DNA of 18,747 nucleotides, taken from contig JBBILG010000031.1 of the NCBI GenBank assembly GCA_037445085.1, positions 1-18,747 on the forward strand. The letters are read 5' to 3'. Below, piece by piece: positions 1 through 7,488 of this stretch (positions within the stretch are counted from its first letter, which is position 1; each line of letters starts with the position of its first letter). The position numbers were made by a program, and so were the translations under genes. This stretch comes from JBBILG01 sp037445085. GTDB taxonomy: Bacteria; Pseudomonadota; Gammaproteobacteria; Burkholderiales; Methylophilaceae. The notes under the pieces are model-generated. The model did no database searches, had not been told where the DNA came from, and saw only the letters and a list, made by a program, of their open reading frames with translations.

Positions 1-1
1 T

Positions 2-436
2 CTGGTCGGCAGCATCAGCGACGCGCTGGACGGCTACATCGCCCGCCATTACAACCAGGGCACGCCGCTGGGTGCCTTGCTCGACCCGCTGGCGGACAAG
101 CTGCTGATCGCCTGCGGCATCCTGCTGCTGGCCTGGCAGGGGCTGTTCCCGCTATGGCTGATGGCCGCGGTGCTGCTGCGGGACTTCGTCATCATAGGCG
201 GCGCGCTGCTTTACCGGCGCCTGACCGGCAGCCTGGAAGTGGCGCCGCTCTTGATCAGCAAGGCGAATACCGCGCTGCAGTTCGTGCTGGTGCTGGCCAT
301 CCTGGCGCACGCCGGCGGCATCGCCGCCATGGCGCCGCTGCTGACGCCGCTCGTGTGGCTGACCTTCGCCACCACGCTGCTGTCGGGGATCGAATACGTG
401 CGCATCTGGGGTGGGCGCGCCTGGCGGAGACGCTAA
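2..436 (+). CDS. CDP-alcohol phosphatidyltransferase family protein (5' partial)
   Basis: The gene enters from the left edge already in frame (frame starting at base 2), so its N-terminus is missing; 144 residues are visible. The family transfers a phosphoalcohol from a CDP-alcohol onto an acceptor alcohol in the inner membrane, as in phosphatidylglycerophosphate synthesis. The family signature is at the start of the fragment: SDALDGYIARHYNQGTPLG followed by ALLDPLADK, which supplies the DG-x2-AR, G-x3-D and D residues of the CDP-OH-P metal site. The remainder is strongly hydrophobic with three or four likely membrane helices and ends in a basic tail (RAWRRR). A PgsA-like role is plausible, but the acceptor cannot be told from the fragment. 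It ends tail to tail with ftsB, sharing 4 bases (433-436), so the two genes converge with no room for a terminator. Confidence 0.88.
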   Translation: MVGSISDALDGYIARHYNQGTPLGALLDPLADKLLIACGILLLAWQGLFPLWLMAAVLLRDFVIIGGALLYRRLTGSLEVAPLLISKANTALQFVLVLAILAHAGGIAAMAPLLTPLVWLTFATTLLSGIEYVRIWGGRAWRRR

Positions 437-741
437 TCGGAAGCGCCGGCGGCCGCCGGCGCCCCGGACGGCCTGGGCACGACCTGATAGAACATCTCGT
501 CCTGCCGGATCATGCCCAGCTCGTTGCGGGCACGCTCCTCGATCGCGGCATAGCCGGCCTTGAGGTCACGCACCTCGGCCGCAAGCGCGTCGTTGCGCGC
601 CTTGAGGGCTGCGTTGGCCTCCTTCTGCGTTTCGATCTGGCGGCTCAGGTCCCACACCCGCAGCCAGCTTCCCTTGCCCAGCCACAGCGGGTACTGCAGC
701 AGGACGATGAGGGTGAGCAGGAGCAGGGTCAGCCAGCGCAT
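433..741 (-). CDS. ftsB: Cell division protein FtsB
   Basis: FtsB is a small bitopic protein that forms the FtsQLB divisome subcomplex with FtsL and FtsQ and helps activate septal wall synthesis. The 102 residues match the family layout: a short cytoplasmic start (MRW), one membrane helix at about residues 3-20 (LTLLLLTLIVLLQYPLW), a heptad-rich coiled coil at about 30-70 rich in A, E, K, R and L, then the conserved RNELGMIRQDEMFYQVV segment. The C-terminal tail (PSGAPAAAGASD) is low complexity. It lies 19 bases downstream of eno on the same strand. The eno-ftsB order is common in Beta- and Gammaproteobacteria and suggests cotranscription from the pyrG side. Length and start are normal for the family. 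Confidence 0.93.
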   Translation of the reverse strand: MRWLTLLLLTLIVLLQYPLWLGKGSWLRVWDLSRQIETQKEANAALKARNDALAAEVRDLKAGYAAIEERARNELGMIRQDEMFYQVVPRPSGAPAAAGASD

Positions 742-760
742 GCGGGCGGGCCGGCGGCGC

Positions 761-2041
761 TCAGCGGATCAGGTGGTAGAAGGCGTCGCGCCCCGGATAG
801 CTGTTCTCGCCCAGTTCCTCCTCGATGCGTAGCAACTGGTTGTACTTGGCGGTGCGCTCGGAACGCGACAGCGAACCGGTCTTGATCTGCAGGGCGTTGG
901 TCGCCACCGCGATGTCGGCGATGGTGGTGTCCTCGGTCTCGCCGGAGCGGTGCGAAATGATGGAAGTGTAGCCGGCGCGCTTGGCGGTCTCGATGGCGTC
1001 GAAGGTCTCGGTCAGCGTGCCGATCTGGTTGACCTTGATCAGGATGGAATTGGCCACCCCGCGCTGGATGCCTTCCTTGAGTATCCTGGAATTGGTGACG
1101 AACAGGTCGTCGCCCACCAGTTGCACCGAATCGCCCAGGCGCTGGGTGAGCAGGCTCCAGCCGTCCCAGTCGAACTCGCTCATGCCGTCCTCGATGCTGA
1201 CGATGGGATACTTGTCCACCCAGGCCGCAAGATAGTCGGCGAACTGCTCGGAGCCTAGTTGCAGCCCCTCGGCCTCGATGTGATAGCGGCCATCCTTGTA
1301 GAACTCTGAGCTGGCGCAGTCCAGCCCGATCAGCACGTCGCCGCCCGGCTCGTAGCCGGCTGCGGAAATCGCCTCGACGATGAACTGCAGAGCCGATTCG
1401 TTGTTCGGCAGGTCGGGTGCGAAACCGCCTTCGTCGCCCACCGTGGTGGCGTAACCCTTCTTGTGCAGCAGCTTCTTCAGGGTGTGGAACACTTCCGCGC
1501 CGCAGCGGATGGCTTCACGGAAACTCGGCCGGCCGGCCGGTATGATCATGAATTCCTGCATGTCGATGCTGTTGGAAGCGTGCGCCCCGCCGTTGATGAT
1601 GTTCATGAACGGCACCGGCAACTGCATGCGGCCGGCGCCGCCCAGGTAGCGGTACAGCGGCAGGCCGGATTCCTCGGCGGCGGCGCGGGCGCAGGCCATG
1701 GACACGGCGAGGATGGCATTCGCTCCCAGCCGGCTCTTGTTGCCGGTGCCATCGAGATCGATCAGGGTGTGGTCGATGAAACTCTGTTCTTCGACGTCCA
1801 GGCCGATGATGGCTTCGCAGATTTCGGTATTGACGTTTTCCACCGCGCGCAGCACCCCGCGGCCGAGATAACGCTCGTCGCCGTCGCGCAGTTCGATTGC
1901 CTCCTTGCTGCCGGTGGAGGCGCCGGAGGGAGAGGCCGCGCGGCCGATGATGCCGGATTCCAGCAGCACGTCGGCTTCCACGGTGGGGTTGCCCCGCGAA
2001 TCCAGGATTTCGCGCGCCACTACGTCTACGATTGCACTCAT
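761..2041 (-). CDS. eno: Enolase (phosphopyruvate hydratase)
   Basis: Enolase interconverts 2-phosphoglycerate and phosphoenolpyruvate in glycolysis and gluconeogenesis; in many proteobacteria it is also part of the RNA degradosome. The 426 residues are full length. Visible hallmarks are the N-terminal REILDSRGNPTVE, the mobile SxxGAST loop (about 38-44), the QEFMI segment (E163), GDEGGFAPD (catalytic E204), metal ligands in GLDCASSEF (D241), SIEDGM (E284) and GDDLFVTN (D311), catalytic K336 in LIKVNQIGT, SHRSGETED (H364) and QIKTGSLSRSER. An AAGGAACGAGCA Shine-Dalgarno stretch directly precedes the ATG. kdsA lies 61 bases upstream and ftsB 19 bases downstream, both on the same strand. Nothing is unusual about the protein. 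Confidence 0.98.
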   Translation of the reverse strand: MSAIVDVVAREILDSRGNPTVEADVLLESGIIGRAASPSGASTGSKEAIELRDGDERYLGRGVLRAVENVNTEICEAIIGLDVEEQSFIDHTLIDLDGTGNKSRLGANAILAVSMACARAAAEESGLPLYRYLGGAGRMQLPVPFMNIINGGAHASNSIDMQEFMIIPAGRPSFREAIRCGAEVFHTLKKLLHKKGYATTVGDEGGFAPDLPNNESALQFIVEAISAAGYEPGGDVLIGLDCASSEFYKDGRYHIEAEGLQLGSEQFADYLAAWVDKYPIVSIEDGMSEFDWDGWSLLTQRLGDSVQLVGDDLFVTNSRILKEGIQRGVANSILIKVNQIGTLTETFDAIETAKRAGYTSIISHRSGETEDTTIADIAVATNALQIKTGSLSRSERTAKYNQLLRIEEELGENSYPGRDAFYHLIR

Positions 2042-2102
2042 TGCTCGTTCCTTTTCCAGTTAGAGTGGGCTGCATGGATTACGCCCCGCGGCCCTGCGTG
2101 CT

Positions 2103-2938
<836 letters not shown>

Positions 2939-2942
<4 letters not shown>

Positions 2943-3085
2943 GCCACCCCCCTCCATGCCGGCCCGCGAGCGCCTCCGCGGTCGCACGTGCCGAGGCTCC
3001 GTGCCGCGGCGCTGCCACCGGCGATGAGAAAAATTCCCTGATCGCGGCCGGCGNNNNNNNNNNNNNNNNNNNNNCACCGTTTCAT
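2939..3085 (-). other. pyrG-kdsA junction with assembly gap and possible 48-residue ORF
   Basis: The 139 bases between the pyrG stop and the kdsA start include 21 N (3054-3074). On the minus strand an ATG overlaps the pyrG TGA as ATGA. If the gap length is kept, that frame stays open to a TGA that again overlaps the kdsA ATG as ATGA. The readable part (GRDQGIFLIAGG followed by SAAARSLGTCDRGG) matches no family I recognise. The double ATGA arrangement is what a translationally coupled small gene would look like. However, the gap may be a placeholder, and the sequence may simply be the kdsA leader, which has its own good ribosome binding site. I treat it as unproven. Confidence 0.2.
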
Positions 3086-4719
3086 TTCCTGCCTCCTTCC
3101 CTGTGTTCGATCGCCGCTTGCACATAGGCCTTGAACAGCGGGTGGCCGGCACGCGGGCTGGAGGTGAATTCGGGGTGGAACTGGCAGGCCACGAACCACG
3201 GATGCGCGTCCTGCGGCAGTTCGATCATCTCGCACAGGTTTTCGGTCGGTGTGCGTGCGGACACCACCAGCCCAGCCAGCTTGAGCTGGTCCACATAATG
3301 GTTGTTGAATTCGTAGCGGTGGCGATGGCGTTCGTTGACTTCCTTGCCGTAGATTTTCTCGGCAAGGGTGCCGGGCACGATGGGGCACTTCTGTGCGCCC
3401 AGGCGCATGGTGCCGCCGAGGTCGGAATTCTCGTCGCGCATTTCGACCTTGCCGGAAGCGTCTTTCCACTCGGTGATGAGGCCAACGACCGGATGCTCGG
3501 AATCAGCATCGAACTCGGTGCTGTTGGCTTTCTCCAGCCCTGCCTGGTGGCGGGCGAATTCGATCACGGCGAGCTGCATACCCAGGCAAATCCCGAGGTA
3601 GGGCACCTTGTGCTCGCGCGCGTAGCGGATGGCGGCGATCTTGCCCTCGGTGCCGCGCCTGCCGAAGCCGCCCGGCACCAGGATGGCGTCCATGTTGGCG
3701 AGCGCGCTGCAACCGTGCTGCTCGATTTCCTCGGAATCCAGGTAGTGGATGCGCACCCTGGCGCGGGTGTGCATGCCGGCGTGGATGAGCGCCTCGGTGA
3801 GCGACTTGTAGGATTCGGTGAGATCGACGTACTTGCCGACGAAGGCGATGTCGACCTCGTGTTTGGGGTTTTCCAGCGCGTCGATCAGCCTGTTCCAGGC
3901 GGAGAGGTCGGCCGCCCGCGCCAGGATGCCGAGCTTGTGGCAGACGATCTCGTCCAGCATCTGGTCGTGCAGCATGCCGGGGATCTTGTAGATGGAATCG
4001 GCGTCGATGGCGGAAATCACCGCTTCCGGCTGCACGTTGGTAAACAGCGCGATCTTGCGCCGCTCCTCGTCCGGGATCGGCCGGTCGGCACGGCACAGCA
4101 GGATGTCGGGCTGGATGCCGATCTCGCGCAGCTCCTTCACCGAGTGCTGGGTGGGCTTGGTCTTCAGTTCGCCGGCGGTGGGAATCCACGGCAGCAGGGT
4201 GAGGTGCACGTAGCAGGTGTTGCCACGCCCTTCCTCGATGCCCATCTGGCGGATGGCTTCCAGGAAGGGCAGCGACTCGATGTCGCCCACCGTGCCGCCT
4301 ACCTCGACGATGGCGACGTCGGCGCCCTCGGCGCCGCGCTTGATATTGTGCTTGATCTCGTCGGTAATGTGCGGGATCACCTGCACCGTCTTGCCCAGGT
4401 ATTCGCCGCGCCGTTCCTTCTTGATGACGGATTCGTACACCTGGCCGGTGGTGAAGTTGTTGCGCCTGCCCATGCGGGCGCTGATGAAGCGCTCGTAATG
4501 GCCCAGGTCGAGGTCGGTTTCGGCGCCGTCGTCGGTGACGAACACTTCCCCATGCTGAAAGGGACTCATGGTGCCGGGATCCACGTTGATGTAGGGATCC
4601 AGCTTGAGCATGGTGACCTTGATGCCGCGGGATTCAAGGATGGCGCCCAGCGATGCCGCGGCGATGCCCTTGCCCAGGGAAGAAACCACGCCGCCGGTGA
4701 CGAATACGTATTTGGTCAT
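3082..4719 (-). CDS. pyrG: CTP synthase
   Basis: PyrG converts UTP to CTP using ATP and ammonia drawn from glutamine, the last step of pyrimidine nucleotide synthesis. The 545 residues comprise an N-terminal amidoligase domain (about 1-270) with the phosphate-binding TGGVVSSLGKGIAAAS loop at 8-23, followed by a class I glutamine amidotransferase domain. The second domain has the LVPGGFGRRG oxyanion strand (about 347-356), nucleophile C378 in LGICLGMQ, and H515/E517 in CQFHPEFTS, which fall at the E. coli positions or within one residue. Length and ends are normal. It is the first gene of the leftward pyrG-kdsA-eno-ftsB block. A TAAAAT box with a TTGTGG element 17 bases upstream (4753-4781) is a plausible promoter. 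Confidence 0.98.
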   Translation of the reverse strand: MTKYVFVTGGVVSSLGKGIAAASLGAILESRGIKVTMLKLDPYINVDPGTMSPFQHGEVFVTDDGAETDLDLGHYERFISARMGRRNNFTTGQVYESVIKKERRGEYLGKTVQVIPHITDEIKHNIKRGAEGADVAIVEVGGTVGDIESLPFLEAIRQMGIEEGRGNTCYVHLTLLPWIPTAGELKTKPTQHSVKELREIGIQPDILLCRADRPIPDEERRKIALFTNVQPEAVISAIDADSIYKIPGMLHDQMLDEIVCHKLGILARAADLSAWNRLIDALENPKHEVDIAFVGKYVDLTESYKSLTEALIHAGMHTRARVRIHYLDSEEIEQHGCSALANMDAILVPGGFGRRGTEGKIAAIRYAREHKVPYLGICLGMQLAVIEFARHQAGLEKANSTEFDADSEHPVVGLITEWKDASGKVEMRDENSDLGGTMRLGAQKCPIVPGTLAEKIYGKEVNERHRHRYEFNNHYVDQLKLAGLVVSARTPTENLCEMIELPQDAHPWFVACQFHPEFTSSPRAGHPLFKAYVQAAIEHREGGRK

Positions 4720-4752
4720 GAGGATGGGTCGAATTGTGGCGGACGGGAGGCG

Positions 4753-4781
4753 ATTTTACCCGAATCGGGGGGGTGCCACAA
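4753..4781 (-). promoter_or_regulatory. Putative sigma-70 promoter of pyrG
   Basis: Read on the minus strand, TTGTGG (4781-4776) and TAAAAT (4758-4753) are separated by 17 bases, with the -10 box about 33 bases before the pyrG ATG. The -10 matches five of six consensus positions and the -35 only three of six. The short AT-rich patch stands out from GC-rich surroundings. No start site has been measured. Confidence 0.45.
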
Positions 4782-4801
4782 CGCAGCCGGCGCCCGCCGG
4801 A

Positions 4802-5437
4802 TCACTTGCCGGCCCACCCGGCATAGCCCCGGAACTGCCGCATCACTTCCACCATCTCCGTCTCGCTCAGCAGTACCGGATCGCCTGCCTGCAGCGCGCG
4901 CCAGTACAGCTCGCACAGGGTTTCCACCTCGCGCGCGAGGTCCAGCGCGGCGGCGAGATCGCGGCCGACGGCAATCATGCCGTGATTGGCCAGCAGGCAG
5001 GCGCGGCGCCCCTGCAATGCTTCCAGCGCCGCTTCCGACAAGGCCTGTGAGCCAAACAGGGCATAGGGTGCGCAGCGGATGTCGCTGCCGCCGGCTACGG
5101 CGACCATGTAATGGAAGGCCGGCACGTCGCGGCGCAGGCAGGCGAGTGTGGTGGCGAACGCGGCGTGGGTGTGGATGACGGCGCCCACCTCGGGGCGCGT
5201 CCGCAGGATGTCGCGGTGGAAACGCCACTCACTGGAGGGCGGGCGGGTGCCCTGCGCCCGTCCGGCGAGATCCATGGCCACCATGTCCTCCGGCATCATG
5301 ATCTCCACCGCCATGCCAGAAGGCGTCACCAGAAAGCCGTCGCCATCGCGCACGCTGACGTTGCCGGCAGTGCCGCGGTTGAGCCCGCACGCCACCAGGG
5401 CGCGCGCCGTGGCCAGGAGTTGCTCGCGCAGAGTCAT
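4802..5437 (-). CDS. Class II aldolase, FucA type (probable 5-methylthioribulose/5-deoxyribulose-1-P aldolase)
   Basis: This 211-residue zinc aldolase resembles L-fuculose-1-phosphate aldolase along its whole length: GLNRGTAGNVSVR (18-30), TPSG (38-41), PSSEWRFH (67-74), AVIHTHAAF (86-94), HYMVAVAGG (109-117), CAPYALFG (122-129) and ANHGMIAVG (150-158). The expected zinc ligands are E70, H89, H91 and H152, and Y110 sits at a FucA active-site position. Its ATG overlaps the mtnA stop as ATGA, so the two are translationally coupled. In organisms with the DHAP shunt, MtnA makes the ribulose 1-phosphate and a FucA-like aldolase (Ald2) splits it into dihydroxyacetone phosphate and an aldehyde; that is the role I infer. 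The alternative MtnB dehydratase has the same fold, but the FucA-specific segments argue against it. No fucose genes lie nearby. Confidence 0.85.
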   Translation of the reverse strand: MTLREQLLATARALVACGLNRGTAGNVSVRDGDGFLVTPSGMAVEIMMPEDMVAMDLAGRAQGTRPPSSEWRFHRDILRTRPEVGAVIHTHAAFATTLACLRRDVPAFHYMVAVAGGSDIRCAPYALFGSQALSEAALEALQGRRACLLANHGMIAVGRDLAAALDLAREVETLCELYWRALQAGDPVLLSETEMVEVMRQFRGYAGWAGK

Positions 5438-6516
5438 GCCCCGTCCTCCCTGGTGAACAGGGCGGCGAGCTGCTGCGGCCGGCACAGGCCGCGCTCGGTG
5501 AGGATGCCGGTCACCAGCCGCGCCGGGGTGACGTCGAAAGCCGGATTGGCGGCAGGGCTGCCGGGTGGCAGCAGTTCCACCGTCACCACTTCGCCCGTCG
5601 GCAGGCGGCCGTCTATGCACGCCACCTCGGCGGCATCGCGCTCCTCGATGGGGATATCACGCAGGCCGTCGGCCATTGTCCAGTCGATGGTGGGCGAAGG
5701 CACCGCGGCATAGAACGGCACGCCGTTGTCGAAAGCGGCGAGCGCCTTGAGGTAGGTGCCGATCTTGTTGCACACGTCGCCCGTCGTCGTCACCCGGTCG
5801 GCACCGACGATGACCGCATCCACCCGGCCATGCTGCATCAGGTGGCCACCGGCGTTGTCGGCAATCACGGTATGCGGCACGCCGTGCTGGCCCAGCTCCC
5901 AGGCGGTTAGCGCCGCCCCCTGGTTGCGCGGGCGGGTCTCGTCCACCCACACGTGCAGCGGGATGCCGGCGTCGAAGGCGCGATAGACCGGCGCCAGCGC
6001 CGTGCCCCAGTCCACCGTCGCCAGCCAGCCGGCGTTGCAGTGCGTGAGGATGTGCAGCAGACGCCCCTTTTCCACATGGAGCTTGTGCAGCAGAGCCAGC
6101 CCGTGCTCGCTGATGGCCCGATTGAGCGCGACATCCTCGTCGCAGATGGCGGCGGCTTCACGCCAGGCGGCATGGCAGCGCTCCGCCATGGCCACACCGG
6201 CCAGCCGTCGCAGCATGCGCTGCACCGCCCAGCGCAGGTTGACCGCGGTGGGGCGGGATGCCAGCAGCGCCCGGGCAGCCCGTTCCAAGGCGGCATCGTC
6301 GGCCGCATCCCTCAGCGCCAGTGCCATGCCATGGGCGGCGGCGGCGGCGATCAACGGGGCGCCGCGCACCTGCATGGTGCGGATGCCGTGCACGACATCT
6401 TCCAGGGTATGCCACTGCACCACGGCAAAATGATGCGGCAGGCGGGTCTGGTCGATGACGGCCACTGCATGACCCACCGGCCAGATGGTACGGTAAGGGA
6501 TACCGCGGATGTTCAT
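5434..6516 (-). CDS. mtnA: S-methyl-5-thioribose-1-phosphate isomerase
   Basis: MtnA isomerises 5-methylthioribose 1-phosphate to 5-methylthioribulose 1-phosphate, recycling the methylthioadenosine left by polyamine synthesis; in the DHAP shunt it also acts on 5-deoxyribose 1-phosphate. The 360-residue protein carries MQVRGAPLIAAAA (about 48-60), catalytic C160 in HILTHCNAGWLAT, VDETRPRNQG (about 191-200) and catalytic D240 in VGADRVTTTGD, followed by NKIGTY. With the ATG at 6516 the catalytic residues fall on the canonical numbers 160 and 240, which supports this start over the in-frame ATG at 6585. No clear Shine-Dalgarno sequence is seen; a dyad-rich AT-rich leader precedes the gene. A kinase or phosphorylase (MtnK/MtnP) and the oxygen-dependent genes mtnB, mtnC and mtnD are not in the window. 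Confidence 0.95.
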   Translation of the reverse strand: MNIRGIPYRTIWPVGHAVAVIDQTRLPHHFAVVQWHTLEDVVHGIRTMQVRGAPLIAAAAAHGMALALRDAADDAALERAARALLASRPTAVNLRWAVQRMLRRLAGVAMAERCHAAWREAAAICDEDVALNRAISEHGLALLHKLHVEKGRLLHILTHCNAGWLATVDWGTALAPVYRAFDAGIPLHVWVDETRPRNQGAALTAWELGQHGVPHTVIADNAGGHLMQHGRVDAVIVGADRVTTTGDVCNKIGTYLKALAAFDNGVPFYAAVPSPTIDWTMADGLRDIPIEERDAAEVACIDGRLPTGEVVTVELLPPGSPAANPAFDVTPARLVTGILTERGLCRPQQLAALFTREDGA

Positions 6517-6687
6517 GCACTCATCCACAAAATCTGTGGACAATTTTGTGAATAGCTGTGACTTGGAATTGTAACTTCTCCGCACATAAGTGTTTTTTCC
6601 AATCGCCCAAAATTTGTGCTGATGTATTTTATTTTGATATTCAAGGAGTTATAAATCATCCTCACACTGGTGCGGGGTTTCACGCCA
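6517..6687 (-). promoter_or_regulatory. AT-rich leader/promoter region of mtnA
   Basis: These 171 bases between the tatD-like stop and the mtnA ATG are much more AT-rich than anything around them, especially 6585-6660 with T and A runs. A TATAAC box on the minus strand (around 6649-6654) and a TTGGGC element (around 6600-6605) are possible promoter pieces, but I find no convincing -35/-10 pair. The region therefore probably holds the mtnA promoter and leader; its dyads are listed separately. Confidence 0.5.
6524..6550 (-). repeat. Two overlapping inverted repeats just before the mtnA start
   Basis: Stem A pairs CACAAAAT (6550-6543, minus strand) with ATTTTGTG (6533-6526): eight perfect pairs around a 9-base loop. 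Stem B pairs TCCACA (6540-6535) with TGTGGA (6529-6524): six perfect pairs around a 5-base loop. The two share bases and cannot form together. Stem B ends only 7 bases before the ATG and takes in the only GGA that could serve as a weak ribosome binding site. The element may be an operator or an RNA switch. Confidence 0.55.
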
Positions 6688-7488
6688 TTATTCAAGTAAT
6701 ACTTGAACTCGTGTGCATAACTCGGCCAGACGCGGCACCGCCTCCAGCGCGCTGCGCGTGGTGCCAGCCAGCACCGCCGCCGTTTCTTCGCCGCGCAGCT
6801 CGGCCAGCACCCGGCCGATGCGCGGCAACTGCTCCGGACTGTTGCGGGCGCGGCCGCCCAGCCATTCCGGCGGCATATCGGGCGCGTCGGTTTCCAGCAC
6901 GATGGCTTGCAGCGGCAGAGTCGCCGCCAGTTCGCGAATGCGCCGCGCGCGCGGCCAGGTCATGGCGCCGCCGAAGCCCAGCCGGAAGCCCAGCCGGATG
7001 AATTCCTGCGCCTGCTGCAGGCTGCCGTTGAAGGCATGGGCGATGCCGCCGCGCACCCGGATGCGGCGCAGGTGCTTGAGCACTTCGTCCTGCGCGCGGC
7101 GGATGTGCAGCAGCACCGGCAGATCGAACTCGCGCGCGAGCTTCAACTGCTCGACGAAATAATACGCCTGGTGCGCCCGGTCCAGCCCCGGCACATAGTG
7201 ATCCAGACCGATTTCGCCCACCGCCACCGCCGCCCCGCGCGAGAGCAGGGCGCGCAGCGCGTCCAGGTCGTCAGGCCGGGCATGTTCGACATACAGGGGA
7301 TGAATGCCCAGCGCCGGGGCGCAGCAGGCATGACGCGCCGCCAGCACCAGCACCGCATCGAAATTGGCACGTTCCACCGCCGGCAGCACCAGCAGGCCGA
7401 CGCCGGCCGCTCGCGCCGCCGCGACCACGGCATCGCGGTCGGCGGCGAATTCGTCGGCGTCCAGGTGGCAGTGGGTGTCGATCAGCAT
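6688..7488 (-). CDS. TatD family metal-dependent hydrolase
   Basis: The 266 residues form a TatD-type amidohydrolase (TIM barrel with two metals). Members act as 3'-5' exonucleases or deoxyribonucleases; the substrate of this YjjV-like branch is not settled. The metal ligands are all visible: H6 and H8 in IDTHCHLD, E92 in VGEIGLDHY, H128 in LLHIRRA, H151 in IAHAFNGS and D201 in ETDAPDMPP. The ATG overlaps the ribD stop by 7 bases (ATGCTGA), so translation is probably coupled to ribD. Length is normal; the last codons (CTRVQVLLE) contain a 17-base palindrome described separately. The link with riboflavin synthesis is only positional. Confidence 0.93.
   Translation of the reverse strand: MLIDTHCHLDADEFAADRDAVVAAARAAGVGLLVLPAVERANFDAVLVLAARHACCAPALGIHPLYVEHARPDDLDALRALLSRGAAVAVGEIGLDHYVPGLDRAHQAYYFVEQLKLAREFDLPVLLHIRRAQDEVLKHLRRIRVRGGIAHAFNGSLQQAQEFIRLGFRLGFGGAMTWPRARRIRELAATLPLQAIVLETDAPDMPPEWLGGRARNSPEQLPRIGRVLAELRGEETAAVLAGTTRSALEAVPRLAELCTRVQVLLE
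6691..6707. repeat. 17-base palindrome at the 3' end of the tatD-like gene
   Basis: TTCAAGTA and TACTTGAA flank a single central A, making a perfect 8+1+8 dyad directly before the stop codon of the TatD-family gene. The loop is too short for a classic terminator hairpin and no T tract follows, so a protein-binding site is the more natural reading. It lies on the upstream side of the mtnA leader. Confidence 0.5.

Noticed and set aside
3103..5178. A 691-codon open frame on the + strand opposite pyrG and the aldolase gene
   Set aside because: It mirrors the codons of genes with full conserved motifs on the other strand. Its product shows no family motif; long antisense frames are expected in GC-rich DNA.
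4802..5437. The class II aldolase as MtnB (methylthioribulose-1-phosphate dehydratase)
   Set aside because: The fold is shared, but GLNRGTAGNVSVR, PSSEWRFH, HYMVAVAGG and CAPYALFG are FucA-type segments. MtnB remains only a weak alternative.
6517..6720. Chromosomal replication origin (oriC)
   Set aside because: Only one 9-mer is a full DnaA-box match and no origin-associated genes are present. The cluster is kept as a low-interest finding only.
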